DNA of 64,000 nucleotides from BOG-1112 sp964611335 (GCA_964611335.1 CAZSXR010000005.1:1-64000), one strand, 5' to 3'. Positions 41,359 to 50,627 are shown, numbered from the stretch's first letter. Notes: generated by a model not told the origin, from the sequence alone. A program made the numbers and translations.

Positions 41359-41867
41359 AATTGTTTGAAATCTAAATCTTTAATCGAGTGATCTATTTTT
41401 GCAGAATGTTCAGTAAGAAAATTTTGGAATTTTTCTTCAAGTTTTGCAATTCGTCCTGCGATCTCTTTTCTTTTCTCAAATGAAATATGATAAATGCAAC
41501 GTTTAAAATCGGACTTTATGAACTCAAAGGCGTTCATTTTAAAATAACTAATATCATTTGGATCAAGCAGGGAACTATCTCCATAGTAGGGGATAGAGCC
41601 GAAACTGCGTGGATTATGGGGGAGTTCAAAATATTCCAAATATTGTTCGATTTTTTTTATCTCCTCTTGGGTTATTTTTTTTACGCTGCAATTTTTTTCT
41701 TCAGAACTGTTGTTCTCAGCTGCGGGGGCTACGACCCACCATTCATCTTCGTAAATTTCTAACTGTGAATCATCTTTTTTGAGAGATTCGAACCTAAAAT
41801 CATCTTCAGCAGCAGCAAAGATAGAAGGTGAATTTAACATTAATATAAAACAAATATATTTAAACAC
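41355..41867 (-). CDS. Small exported protein of unknown function
   Basis: I do not recognise this 170-residue product. It has a signal peptide (about residues 1-19, cleavage after I-F-A-A). An acidic mature region follows, with a YxxxxxWWVVAPAAENN stretch and a Glu/Lys-rich helical middle and end. The GTG start has AAGGAG 6 nt upstream. Its last 4 bp overlap the end of recD2 on the other strand. It lies 69 bp downstream of icd but probably has its own signals. Confidence 0.6.
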   Translation of the reverse strand: MFKYICFILMLNSPSIFAAAEDDFRFESLKKDDSQLEIYEDEWWVVAPAAENNSSEEKNCSVKKITQEEIKKIEQYLEYFELPHNPRSFGSIPYYGDSSLLDPNDISYFKMNAFEFIKSDFKRCIYHISFEKRKEIAGRIAKLEEKFQNFLTEHSAKIDHSIKDLDFKQF

Positions 41868-41936
41868 GTTTGCTCCTTATTTTTAAAGAGGAGTATAAAA
41901 AAAAAGGAGGCAAAGTCAAATCTTCTTCTATCCAAA

Positions 41937-43145
41937 CTATCTTCTGAATTGTTGATCGATGGCTTCTAAGAAACCATCTGTGCTGAGGTATGTATGGCTT
42001 GGCGGGTTAGAATTCCCTTGAATGGAAATCGCAAGATCTTTAGTAACTTTGCCTGCTTCAATAGTTTGAATACAGGCTCTCTCTAGTCCATCTACCCATT
42101 TTGCAAGCTGGGCGTTGGAATCCAATTTTGCTCTATGCGCTAAACCTTGAGTCCAAGCAAAAATACTGGCAACGGGATTGGAAGACGTCGTCTCGCCCTT
42201 TTGGTGCATACGATAGTGCCGCGTAATGGTTCCATGCGCAGCTTCGGTTTCCACCGTTTTCCCGTCGGGAGACATGAGAACAGAAGTCATAAGTCCTAGG
42301 CTGCCAAATCCTTGTGCAACTGTATCGGACTGCACATCCCCATCATAATTTTTGCAAGCCCAGACCATTCCGCCTTCGGACTTTAAAACACTTGCCACCA
42401 TGTCATCGATGAGTCGGTGCTCGTAGCTTAGATTTTTAGCTTTGAATTTCGATTCAAATTCATTTTTGAAAACTTCTTCGAAAATGTCACGGAAGCGCCC
42501 ATCATAGGCTTTCAAAATCGTGTTTTTTGTCGATAAGTACAGAGGGTATTCAACCATCAAAGCATAGGCCATACACGATCTTGCAAATCCATAAATGGAT
42601 TCATCAGTATTGTACATTGCAAGGGCAACACCGGGTGAACTGTATTCATAGACATCCCACTCTTTGTGTTCTTTACCTTCAAAGACTAGCTTGAGTTTTC
42701 CTGGCCCTAAAATGCGAGTGTCCACACACTTGTACTGGTCTGCATGAGCATGTCTTCCCACTATGATCGGTTTCTTCCAAGTTTTGACATAAGTAGGAAT
42801 ATTTTTACAAATAATCGGTGCTCTAAAAACAGTTCCACCCAAAATGTTGCGAATGGTCCCATTGGGACTCTTCCACATTTTTTTTAAGTTGAATTCTTTC
42901 ACTCGCGCTTCATCAGGTGTAATCGTGGCACATTTTATGCCGACATTGTATTTTTTTATAGCTTCCGCCGATTCAATGGTAACTCGGTCTTCCGTTGCAT
43001 CTCGGTTTTCAATGCCCAAATCGTAGTATTTAATATCAAGGTCGAGGTAGGGATAAATGAAACGTTCTTTGATTTTGGACCAAATGATCCGTGTCATTTC
43101 GTCACCGTCGAGCTCTACTACTGGATTTTGAACTTTAATCTTCAC
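41937..43145 (-). CDS. icd: NADP-dependent isocitrate dehydrogenase, eukaryotic-type dimeric class
   Basis: The 402-residue enzyme oxidatively decarboxylates isocitrate to 2-oxoglutarate in the TCA cycle. It matches the class shared with eukaryotic IDH1/2 rather than E. coli Icd. It begins with V-E-L-D-G-D-E-M-T-R-I-I-W and has K-S-P-N-G-T-I-R-N-I-L-G-G-T for isocitrate binding (around 95-108), the catalytic Tyr/Lys region, the DDMVA metal motif and the NADP-binding G-T-I-T-R-H-Y-R segment. The length is normal. The GTG start follows GGGGG. It lies 77 bp after the LuxE-LuxC gene, so read-through is possible but not shown. Confidence 0.95.
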   Translation of the reverse strand: MKIKVQNPVVELDGDEMTRIIWSKIKERFIYPYLDLDIKYYDLGIENRDATEDRVTIESAEAIKKYNVGIKCATITPDEARVKEFNLKKMWKSPNGTIRNILGGTVFRAPIICKNIPTYVKTWKKPIIVGRHAHADQYKCVDTRILGPGKLKLVFEGKEHKEWDVYEYSSPGVALAMYNTDESIYGFARSCMAYALMVEYPLYLSTKNTILKAYDGRFRDIFEEVFKNEFESKFKAKNLSYEHRLIDDMVASVLKSEGGMVWACKNYDGDVQSDTVAQGFGSLGLMTSVLMSPDGKTVETEAAHGTITRHYRMHQKGETTSSNPVASIFAWTQGLAHRAKLDSNAQLAKWVDGLERACIQTIEAGKVTKDLAISIQGNSNPPSHTYLSTDGFLEAIDQQFRR

Positions 43146-43222
43146 ATAACCCCCAAAAAAAAGGACCTAGAAATGGCATAACAGATACTTTCTTTTTGTA
43201 CAAAGGTATCTTTGTGGCGTGT

Positions 43223-45166
43223 TTAGGACTCTGCACTAAAAAGAGCTTTTCCATTATGCAAACCATCCCATAAAGGGGCGTTGGCCTCCCCCAAATTGCA
43301 AATACGGATATTTTTATTTTGAAGACGGAGTTGTGTATGGAGATTTGAATCAGCGCTTACACAAATTAGTGAAGGTATCTTTTTTAAATCTGAAAGCAAT
43401 GCCTCTAAATTGTCATATACAAATATAGGCAGTACAAAAGGAAGCATGGAAAATAATTCCATAACATGTTCTTGAAAATCCTGTTTTGTATAAACAGCAA
43501 ACAAACAGTCATTCAGTGATTTGCGTTCAAAACACGCAAATCCTTTATTCTCCAAAGCGAAAATTTCATGATCCACTGCGACTCTTTGCATAGTACTTAG
43601 ATCGGTATCCCAAAAATTCTTAGTTTCTTTTCTTAATTCTGAAAGGAAATCTTCTAAGTCATTTTTTCTAGCTAAGATAAAAAGAGCGCGGCTTGACATG
43701 CATCCTTTTTGACCTAGATTCAGCATATCTTTTGCGAGTGCTTTTGCTTTTTCTTTCGAAGCATTTTCCAAAACATTCACTGTTAGGCCAGATCCAAAAC
43801 CGCTGACAGGTACGGAACTTAATAGCTTAACAGTTTGAACGGTTTCACTGTCTCCGAAGATTAAAACTTTATCCGTACCTTTAGGGAGAGGATGCGTTCC
43901 TAAACGGAACTCATGAGACAAAGTCGATATATTTGCAAATTTGGAAAGTCTACGAAGAAAGATTTTTAAAAAAGAAGTATCTGCTTCAAATTCTTTTGGA
44001 ATACGCACAGTCATCTTTAATCCTGCTGCAAGCCCCATAATCAGGGGATAAACTACAGCAATGCTGTGATTGCTAGGAGCTATAAAGAGCCAATGTTCAC
44101 CTTTTATTGCCTGAGAATTGGCAACGCATCGGTCCCAGTCAGTGCTCTCAAAACCTATTTTTAAATCCGATATTGCAGATTGCGCAGCAGATAACGAAGT
44201 CAATTCTCTACTGAGTGCTTCGGTTGAGTCATTGTCGAAAAAGTACGAAATATCATTTTTTGAAAATTTTATTTGAGAAGTGTTTGTTAACTTATGTGAT
44301 TTAGGATGCAGTTCTCTTACTTTTTCAGTTTCTGTTAGCAAGGAACATCCTTTCAGCACAGACCGAGGGACTCTGCCAATTATTTCGAAAGATCCATCCT
44401 TGTACAAACGGACTACATCTTGCGTACGTAAAGGTAGTGGGTAATCCACACGCAAAGGATCTTCAACTACGAGTGCTCCTTCACCTTCTGTTAAAAACAA
44501 ATTCAATCCTGGAAGCACGTAGGTTTTAACCCAATCCGGAAAGCGAAAACGACGTGTTTGCTTTGGAAGGGTGTAGTCATATGCTTGAGTTGCCAGCTCA
44601 CACATTCCATATTCACTCACTATATGGTCCAGAGAAATATGAAAGTGCTGTGTAATAAGTTCGTACAATTCGTTTCTTTGTAGGTCCCTCGTTTTGCCTT
44701 TTGTCCCTCCTGTTTCGAAAAGAATAGATCCTTGAGAACATTCAAAATAAACACCTTCATCGAAAAGATCTATCAACTGAAAAGGTGTTGCAAAAATCCA
44801 TAAAGGATCTTTTGATTTTTCTAATTTCTTAAAGTCTTGAATGTTAACAAAACGAAGCTTCCAAAATTCTGATATCCAAGTGAGCATTTGTGCAAGGCTG
44901 CTAGATGGCCACTCTTTGCTAGAAGGAATCAAAGAGATGCCTTGAATTGCAAATTGCCTGTCTCCATAAAATTTTTGCATAATGCTTTGAAAAATTTTTA
45001 AACTCTGTTCTTTGTAAAGTGCCAAACCTTTTTCACTAAAATGAGAAAGTGAACGAGTTTCTGCAGTCGTCCCACTTGATTGAAATGTTTTTACAATAGA
45101 AGAACCTTGGAAATATTTTTTACTCTGCTCTCCCCTAAGATATTCTATTGGTAAATAGGGTTTCAT
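43223..45166 (-). CDS. Single-chain LuxE-like acyl-protein synthetase / LuxC-like acyl reductase fusion
   Basis: The 647-residue fusion has an N-terminal half (about 1-290) resembling LuxE, which adenylates a carboxylic acid and transfers it to a thiol: FQSSGTT near residue 28, a G-G-T-K-G loop near 158, S-E-Y-G-M-C-E-L near 188. The C-terminal half (about 300-647) resembles LuxC, an NADPH acyl-thioester reductase, with a FGDSETVQ strand near 406 and the likely acyl-carrying Cys489 in G-C-M-S-S. Together these would reduce an acid to an aldehyde. ATG 45166 is preferred over 45199: AAGGA lies 7 nt upstream and it overlaps the cmoB stop as TAATG. In bioluminescent bacteria LuxC and LuxE are separate proteins; no luxAB is present here. 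The substrate is unknown. Confidence 0.8.
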   Translation of the reverse strand: MKPYLPIEYLRGEQSKKYFQGSSIVKTFQSSGTTAETRSLSHFSEKGLALYKEQSLKIFQSIMQKFYGDRQFAIQGISLIPSSKEWPSSSLAQMLTWISEFWKLRFVNIQDFKKLEKSKDPLWIFATPFQLIDLFDEGVYFECSQGSILFETGGTKGKTRDLQRNELYELITQHFHISLDHIVSEYGMCELATQAYDYTLPKQTRRFRFPDWVKTYVLPGLNLFLTEGEGALVVEDPLRVDYPLPLRTQDVVRLYKDGSFEIIGRVPRSVLKGCSLLTETEKVRELHPKSHKLTNTSQIKFSKNDISYFFDNDSTEALSRELTSLSAAQSAISDLKIGFESTDWDRCVANSQAIKGEHWLFIAPSNHSIAVVYPLIMGLAAGLKMTVRIPKEFEADTSFLKIFLRRLSKFANISTLSHEFRLGTHPLPKGTDKVLIFGDSETVQTVKLLSSVPVSGFGSGLTVNVLENASKEKAKALAKDMLNLGQKGCMSSRALFILARKNDLEDFLSELRKETKNFWDTDLSTMQRVAVDHEIFALENKGFACFERKSLNDCLFAVYTKQDFQEHVMELFSMLPFVLPIFVYDNLEALLSDLKKIPSLICVSADSNLHTQLRLQNKNIRICNLGEANAPLWDGLHNGKALFSAES

Positions 45167-46122
45167 TAAGAATTCCTTGCTCTGAGATAAAAACGCCAAG
45201 GGCGAGGATACCCTTCTATTGTTTTCTGTGAATCAATAGGAGAGAGAAAATCGCGCAAGCTTTTAATAGAAGCCCATGATGTAGCACGCTGTTCGAGTTC
45301 AGAGAGCTGTCCTTGGTAAAAGCATACGATGTCTCTAAACCCACTGCGCCTCATCCAGTGTGTCAGACAACTTAAGGAAGGAAGAAACCACATTCCATAG
45401 CTTCCTGCATAAGTCGTGCTTGGAAATAAGGCTATAGGGTCGTCATGAGAAATTCCCTGACAATCGATGATGAGTGTTCCATTGGGTTTAAGCGCTTGTC
45501 TTATTTTTTGCAGAGTTGCGATAGGATCTTTGTGGTGGTAGAGAATTCCCAAACAAAAAATAATATCGAACATATTCGGAAATTCATCGATATGTTCCAC
45601 TCCCAAAGGTTCAAATAGGAGATTGGGAACCTGCGCATAACTTTGCAAAAAATCGAAGCAATGCCAGTGTCGCACAACAGGTTCGAATCCCATCACAAGC
45701 TTAGGCTTTTCAGCAGCCATACGGAACATGTAATAACCATTATGGGCTCCGATATCCGCAATGACTTGAGATTCTAAACTTGGGCAGTGAGGGAGTATAC
45801 GTCCCCATTTCCAATCAGATCTCCATTCTGCGTCAATGCTCTCTCCAAAAATTCGGAAGGGACCTTTTTTCCAAGGTTTAAATAGTTCCAAGCATTTGAT
45901 CAGTTGAGAGTGTTCTTCATCGCTAAGTTCAGAGCGATCTCCAATGATCACTTCTGGTCCGCTAAAATTACAGTAAGAACTTTTGAAGCTTCGGAGTTTT
46001 GAAAGCTGGGTTCTGAGAACTTCGCTTTCAGGGCGTGTTTTCTCCTGAAACTTATCGTTCCGAAAACAATTCGTAGACTCGCTTAAAGAAAGTTCCTTCA
46101 TCATTTCGAAAGTACTCATCAT
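45166..46122 (-). CDS. cmoB: tRNA U34 carboxymethyltransferase
   Basis: The 318-residue enzyme transfers a carboxymethyl group from carboxy-SAM to 5-hydroxyuridine at tRNA position 34, giving cmo5U. Family hallmarks are the F-K-P-W-K-K-G-P-F-R-I-F-G stretch, D-A-E-W-R-S-D-W-K-W, the SAM-site variant I-A-D-I-G-A-H-N-G-Y-Y-M-F-R-M (canonically D-V-G-C-G-N-G-Y-H), and L-G-I-L-Y-H-H-K-D-P. E. coli CmoB is of nearly the same length. ATG 46122 or 46119 overlaps the cmoA stop in an ATGATGA context, so the longer frame from 46155 is not needed. The next gene starts in its stop codon. Confidence 0.9.
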   Translation of the reverse strand: MMSTFEMMKELSLSESTNCFRNDKFQEKTRPESEVLRTQLSKLRSFKSSYCNFSGPEVIIGDRSELSDEEHSQLIKCLELFKPWKKGPFRIFGESIDAEWRSDWKWGRILPHCPSLESQVIADIGAHNGYYMFRMAAEKPKLVMGFEPVVRHWHCFDFLQSYAQVPNLLFEPLGVEHIDEFPNMFDIIFCLGILYHHKDPIATLQKIRQALKPNGTLIIDCQGISHDDPIALFPSTTYAGSYGMWFLPSLSCLTHWMRRSGFRDIVCFYQGQLSELEQRATSWASIKSLRDFLSPIDSQKTIEGYPRPWRFYLRARNS

Positions 46123-46916
46123 TTTATCGCAATCAATGACACAAAACAGTGCCACTTAAAGGCTACTTCCACATGTTTAAATCCACAATCTTTCAACCAT
46201 GCAATCTGTTCTTCCAAAGTGATAGGTACGAGAACATTTTCGAGAGATTCTTTTTTCCTCTCAATTTCTGTTTGGCTGTACCCGTTCGTTCTTTTGTAAG
46301 CTTCGTAAATAGCTGTGATAGCTTCTTGCATTTCGGGGTCGGCATATCGAATTTTTTCACTGAGAAAGAGCAAGGCTCCCGGTTTTAAACCAGTGTAAAA
46401 TTTTTTTAAAAGTTCCTTGCGCTCACGGATCGTTAAAAATTGAAGAGTGTAATTGCAGATGATCAGTCCCGCATTTTCATAGTTCTGATCGAGTGCGCTC
46501 GTGCAAAGCAGTTGAATGGAATCTTCTTTTTTTGCATCGCTCATTTTTTGACGTGCTCGTAAGATCATCGCTTCAGACTTGTCTATGCCGATGAGTTCCA
46601 AAGGGTAGCTTGTGTTTTGAGAGACTAAGAGAAGTGTGGAAGCAGTAGAACAACCGACATCGTAAATGCGGGTATCAGAGGTGCAAAAAATTTGGACAAG
46701 ATCGACAATTATTTTTGCAACTTCTTCATAGAAAGGAATGGATCTCTTCACCATGTCATCGAAGACTTGTGCGACGTCTTCATTAAATGCAAAAGGTATA
46801 GGATAAGAACCTTTTGCAAATAAACGGTCAATATTTTCGTTATTTTTTAGCGAAATCAACATAGACATCTCAAATTTATGGGAGTGTGTGTTTTTCGTTA
46901 GCGCCAGTTTTAGCAT
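46119..46916 (-). CDS. cmoA: Carboxy-SAM synthase
   Basis: The enzyme makes carboxy-S-adenosylmethionine from SAM and prephenate for CmoB. It shows E-D-V-A-Q-V-F-D-D-M-V-K-R-S-I-P (canonically E-R-V-A-E-V-F-P-D-M-I-x-R-S-V-P), the SAM loop YDVGCSTAST, L-S-E-K-I-R near 190, and the R-T-N-G-Y-S-Q-T-E-I-E-R-K-K-E-S-L-E-N block that identifies the family. The frame of 265 residues is about 18 longer than E. coli CmoA. Met17 or Met19 (46868 or 46862) could be the true start, and no start has a strong ribosome site. First gene of cmoA-cmoB-luxEC. Confidence 0.93.
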   Translation of the reverse strand: MLKLALTKNTHSHKFEMSMLISLKNNENIDRLFAKGSYPIPFAFNEDVAQVFDDMVKRSIPFYEEVAKIIVDLVQIFCTSDTRIYDVGCSTASTLLLVSQNTSYPLELIGIDKSEAMILRARQKMSDAKKEDSIQLLCTSALDQNYENAGLIICNYTLQFLTIRERKELLKKFYTGLKPGALLFLSEKIRYADPEMQEAITAIYEAYKRTNGYSQTEIERKKESLENVLVPITLEEQIAWLKDCGFKHVEVAFKWHCFVSLIAIK

Positions 46917-47052
46917 GAGTGGACTTGGGAGGAAATGGGAGTTTAGATGCTTTATTAAAAAGTACCCTGCCGATTTTGTTGAAAAAATAAGAAAAGCTCT
47001 AAGTCTCTTGTATTCTCGGCCGATAGATCTTTCCGGGTAGTATTGTCAGAGG
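46917..47052. promoter_or_regulatory. Divergent region between cmoA and the methyltransferase-ligase operon
   Basis: These 136 bp separate the two arms of the locus, so both promoters, and any shared operator, should lie here. AT-rich DNA at 46955-47000 is compatible with a promoter, and CGGCCG at 47019-47024 is a short palindrome. I cannot assign boxes with confidence. Confidence 0.35.
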
Positions 47053-49206
47053 ATGGGGAAGATTATGAGCCAAGTAAAAGACATTCAAAAAAGTGACCTT
47101 ACACAACTTCTTACAAATGCAGCAGGCTATAGAAAAAGCCATATTTTACTCAGCGCCATCAGTTTTGATGTGTTCTCTATACTGGAAACCTTGAAAAAGG
47201 CGGATACAGAACAGCTAGCGAAAGCTATGAATATTAGCACTCGCAGCGTTGAGAAATTTTTAGGTGCCCTGGTTGCGCTGGATCTTGTTTCTTTTGATGG
47301 AACCTATTATCGGAACAATCCGACAGCGAGTACATATCTGGTTCGAACTTCACCCTTTTATTTGGGAGAAGGGATACGCGCGCTTTTCGATATTGGCCAA
47401 GATACATGGGGGTCTCTTACAAAAACAATACAGAAGGGAGAGCCCATTGCTATACAAAGAACGGACAAAACCGAAGCAGAGTTTTGGCCTAAACTGACAA
47501 AAGCTATTCGTCCTTTCAACATCCCTGTAGCGGAAAGTTCTGCTCATTTACTTCAGTGGAAAAAAGATAAGATTAAAAAAATACTGGATCTTGGTGGTGG
47601 TTCTGGAGTGTTTGGAAATGCTTTTTTAAAAGCGTTCCCAAAGGCGAAAGTGATTCAAGTCGACTGGCCTCAAGTGAATCAGGAAGCGAGAAAATTTAAT
47701 GCAGATGCTTTCAAAGAGGGAAGATTTAAAACCATAGATGGAGATCTTTTCGAAACCCCTTGGGAACAAGAAGGTCCCTTCGATGTTGTCATTATTTCTC
47801 ATATTATCCATCAGGAAGACATCGCACGCACGAAAACTCTCATACGAAGAATAGGTAATGTTGTTCATGATGAGAGCGAAATCATCATCAACGAATTTGC
47901 AGTGAATGAGAAAAAAAATTATCCACCTTATAGCTTAATTTTTGGATTAAGTATGGTGTTGCAAAATTCAGGTGGTGGTGTTTATTCGTACTCGGACTTC
48001 AATGAAATGTTGAAAGTTATAGGACATGAAATCTATTTTGTAAGTTCTCCTGTTCCTCCTTCCACTTTGTTTTTTTCTCAGTCTAAAAAAGCTGAAAAAA
48101 ATTCTACAAACGTTGCAAGAAATCTAGAGAAAGATTTGAAGAAGCCATTTCCTTCAAATTTTTTAAGTCGTGAATGGGATACGGTTGATGTTCAAACTCG
48201 TGATTTATGGTTGCTTGCACAATTTCAAAAACAACTTCAGTATGCGAAAGAGCATTCTATTTATTGGAAAAAGCGGCTTTCTAAACTTCCATTGACCAAT
48301 GTTCTTACACGTGAACTTATAGAAAAAATTCCAGTTCTCTTCAAATCAGAACTTCGTATTCTTAATCCCTTTGACCTCACTTCAGATCTTCACAAGTCCT
48401 GGTACATAGTGCGCGGTTCTGGAGGAACAACGGGAACTCCTACCAATGTATTATGGACACATGCCGATTGGAGAGCAGCTATCGAAACATCCATTCGATA
48501 CCTTGAGAAAGTGAAAGACTGGAGAGGAATGCGCATTTGGAATGGTTATAATCAGGCTCATGTTGCAGGTCCTGCATTCGATGACATCATTCGTGGGGTT
48601 GGTGCTACACCTGTTCCTAGACATTTTAAAAGCACGGACCAACAGGCTCTTAAAGAAATGGAAGAGCTTAAGATCGATGCAATGGTTCTCACGCCTAAAA
48701 GTGGAAGTGGAAAAGGTGGTTCTTTGGAAGATTTCCTAGCAGCAGATCCAAACTTCATTAAGAGATTAGGTATCAAACATGTTTGGGTTTCTAGCACAGT
48801 TCTCGATAAAAATTTGATCAAGGAACTTCGAAGCCTTGGTGTGGAAAGCATTACAAATTTCTATGGAAGTACCGAGTCCATGCCTAATGCAATTTCCTGT
48901 AGTGCAGACCCGCAAGTTTTCCATCTCTGTCAAGGGCATGTTTTTCTAGAAGTTCTTGATGAAAATGGAAAACAAGTTTCTTCAGGAAAAAAAGGGACGG
49001 TTGTTGTTTCTCGTATTGCTTCAAGCAGAGGAGACAGCATAGGGGTTGCTGAAGGTTCTCAGTTGTTCCGATTTGTTGTAGGAGATAGTGCCGTTTATCA
49101 TAGTGAAAAATGTGCATGTGGATCGACTGTTCCACGAATCAGTCAGATTGAAAGATTACCTAATGACGAAGAAAAAATTTTAGGAGGATGTGAGCGATGG
49201 GATTAA
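47053..49206 (+). CDS. O-methyltransferase / PaaK-LuxE-like acyl-adenylating enzyme fusion
   Basis: The 717-residue two-enzyme protein has an N-terminal plant/polyketide-type O-methyltransferase: a dimerisation winged helix at about 15-105 (S-F-D-V-F-S-I-L-E-T-L), then a Rossmann SAM site I-L-D-L-G-G-G-S-G-V near 178 and D-W-P-Q-V. The C-terminal half (about 370-717) resembles phenylacetate-CoA ligase/LuxE adenylating enzymes, with a RGSGGTTGTPT phosphate loop near 454-464, N-F-Y-G-S-T-E-S near 603, and a C-x-C zinc-like pair near 693-695. It could methylate and activate one small acid for the reductase encoded next, with which it overlaps by 10 bp. ATG 47065 (GGGGAAG upstream) is an equally plausible start. 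I know no named protein with exactly this order. Confidence 0.78.
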   Translation: MGKIMSQVKDIQKSDLTQLLTNAAGYRKSHILLSAISFDVFSILETLKKADTEQLAKAMNISTRSVEKFLGALVALDLVSFDGTYYRNNPTASTYLVRTSPFYLGEGIRALFDIGQDTWGSLTKTIQKGEPIAIQRTDKTEAEFWPKLTKAIRPFNIPVAESSAHLLQWKKDKIKKILDLGGGSGVFGNAFLKAFPKAKVIQVDWPQVNQEARKFNADAFKEGRFKTIDGDLFETPWEQEGPFDVVIISHIIHQEDIARTKTLIRRIGNVVHDESEIIINEFAVNEKKNYPPYSLIFGLSMVLQNSGGGVYSYSDFNEMLKVIGHEIYFVSSPVPPSTLFFSQSKKAEKNSTNVARNLEKDLKKPFPSNFLSREWDTVDVQTRDLWLLAQFQKQLQYAKEHSIYWKKRLSKLPLTNVLTRELIEKIPVLFKSELRILNPFDLTSDLHKSWYIVRGSGGTTGTPTNVLWTHADWRAAIETSIRYLEKVKDWRGMRIWNGYNQAHVAGPAFDDIIRGVGATPVPRHFKSTDQQALKEMEELKIDAMVLTPKSGSGKGGSLEDFLAADPNFIKRLGIKHVWVSSTVLDKNLIKELRSLGVESITNFYGSTESMPNAISCSADPQVFHLCQGHVFLEVLDENGKQVSSGKKGTVVVSRIASSRGDSIGVAEGSQLFRFVVGDSAVYHSEKCACGSTVPRISQIERLPNDEEKILGGCERWD

Positions 49207-50618
49207 TACAACACCTTCCCACTTTTATTGCAGGAGTTCGTTGTGAACCTGAAATGGGAACAGAAAATTTAGTAAAATCCTTGGATGGAAAAACTTCTAT
49301 ACCTTCCTCCGTTACAAATGCATCACAGCTTCGTGAAGCTCTTCGTTATGCGGATGAATGTCAGAAAAAGTTACTGAGAACCCCTGTGAGTGAAAGAGCC
49401 GAAGTTGTGAAATTGGTTCTCAACGAAACAGCCCGTTACCGAAATGAGATCGCTTGGGGGTTGTCAACTTTTAGAGGTCAAGTTTCAATGGATAGCCATT
49501 GGATGTGCGATCTCTTGTTGAAATGGTCGCTTCAAGTAGACGAGCTTATTGGTGCGGTTTGGGACATGGATAAGAACAACTTCAGAAAAATGTTTCAAAA
49601 TGGAAAAACAATTGGGAATTTAAGTTATCGCTCCAAAGGAAAAGGAGCTTTTATCACATCTTCGACAATGGACGGCCCTCCCGGAATTGCTGCAATATGT
49701 CATGCTATTCTTTCAGGTACACATGCGATCGTACGTCCAAGTTGGAAGGATGTTGCAACACACTATCTTTTCGAAATCCTCCATGAGCATAAACTTGATC
49801 ATTACGCTCAACTCGTTCGATGGCCTTCGAGTGGTGGTGACACCATGACGTTGAATCAACAACTTCTAAAAAACGTAGAGCAAGCGATTGTGTTTTGTTC
49901 TGACAAAACTTTCGAAGAATTAGTTCAGGGTTTCAGTGAAGAAAACCGCGCAACTTTGCGCAGCAAAATTCATAAATACGGAACCGGTCTTCCTATAGTA
50001 GTAGTTACAGAAAATACGGATTTGGATAAGGCAGCTGAGACAATTTTCCTCGGCGCAAGGCGTGGAAATGGCAAATTTTGTCTGTCTCATAGTCCTGTCC
50101 TTGCTCACAAAAATATTTATTCTTCACTTTCTTCCAAACTGATCAAGCTTTCAGCAAATCTTAAAGCTGGAGACTTATTAGACCGAGAAGTCGAGAAAGG
50201 TAAGTGGGATTCTGAGGAACTTCAGGGGTTGAGTCGGCTTGCAACGAAGTTTGGAGGCAACATAGTGCAGGGAACTTTCCAAAAAGACAGTATGGATGTT
50301 TTGATACTCGAGGATGTATCTCCGAATTCTCCTTGCTTGTATCAGGAATTTCCTGGGACTCTTCTTGCTATGATTCCTTTTGGAAGCATAGAAGAAGCTG
50401 TGAGTATTGCGCAAAAAAGTTTGCCTATGAATGGTCGTGAAGCTTGGACTGCAGCAAATATTTTCAGTTCAGATCAAGAATATAAAGAGCTTTCCTATCA
50501 GATTGACTCCTACCATTTTTTACGTGGAGGTGTGACTTCTGAACCTAAATTTTTATTACCGCATCAGGGACGGTATTTTGCGTTTGATCTGTCTCGAAGA
50601 CTAACAACGGAAGATTGA
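49197..50618 (+). CDS. LuxC/aldehyde dehydrogenase-like acyl reductase
   Basis: The 473-residue protein belongs to the aldehyde dehydrogenase superfamily with LuxC-like features. These are a D-G-P-P-G-I-A-A-I-C-H-A-I-L-S-G-T-H-A-I-V-R-P-S-W-K nucleotide-binding region (about 163-185), a T-G-L-P-I-V-V-V-T-E-N-T-D-L-D strand and the catalytic Cys295 in NGKFCLSHSP. Such enzymes reduce an acyl thioester or adenylate-derived thioester to an aldehyde, or run the reverse oxidation. AGGAGG lies 9 nt before the ATG, and the start overlaps the upstream fusion gene by 10 bp. It is the second acyl reductase in this locus, on the opposite strand from the LuxE-LuxC fusion. Confidence 0.78.
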   Translation: MGLIQHLPTFIAGVRCEPEMGTENLVKSLDGKTSIPSSVTNASQLREALRYADECQKKLLRTPVSERAEVVKLVLNETARYRNEIAWGLSTFRGQVSMDSHWMCDLLLKWSLQVDELIGAVWDMDKNNFRKMFQNGKTIGNLSYRSKGKGAFITSSTMDGPPGIAAICHAILSGTHAIVRPSWKDVATHYLFEILHEHKLDHYAQLVRWPSSGGDTMTLNQQLLKNVEQAIVFCSDKTFEELVQGFSEENRATLRSKIHKYGTGLPIVVVTENTDLDKAAETIFLGARRGNGKFCLSHSPVLAHKNIYSSLSSKLIKLSANLKAGDLLDREVEKGKWDSEELQGLSRLATKFGGNIVQGTFQKDSMDVLILEDVSPNSPCLYQEFPGTLLAMIPFGSIEEAVSIAQKSLPMNGREAWTAANIFSSDQEYKELSYQIDSYHFLRGGVTSEPKFLLPHQGRYFAFDLSRRLTTED

Positions 50619-50627
50619 GGAGTTCTT

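Noticed and set aside
43152..43222. Inverted repeat between the LuxE-LuxC gene and icd as a terminator
   Set aside because: The AGATAC...GTATCT arms are short and no T-run follows in the minus direction, so I could not support a terminator call.
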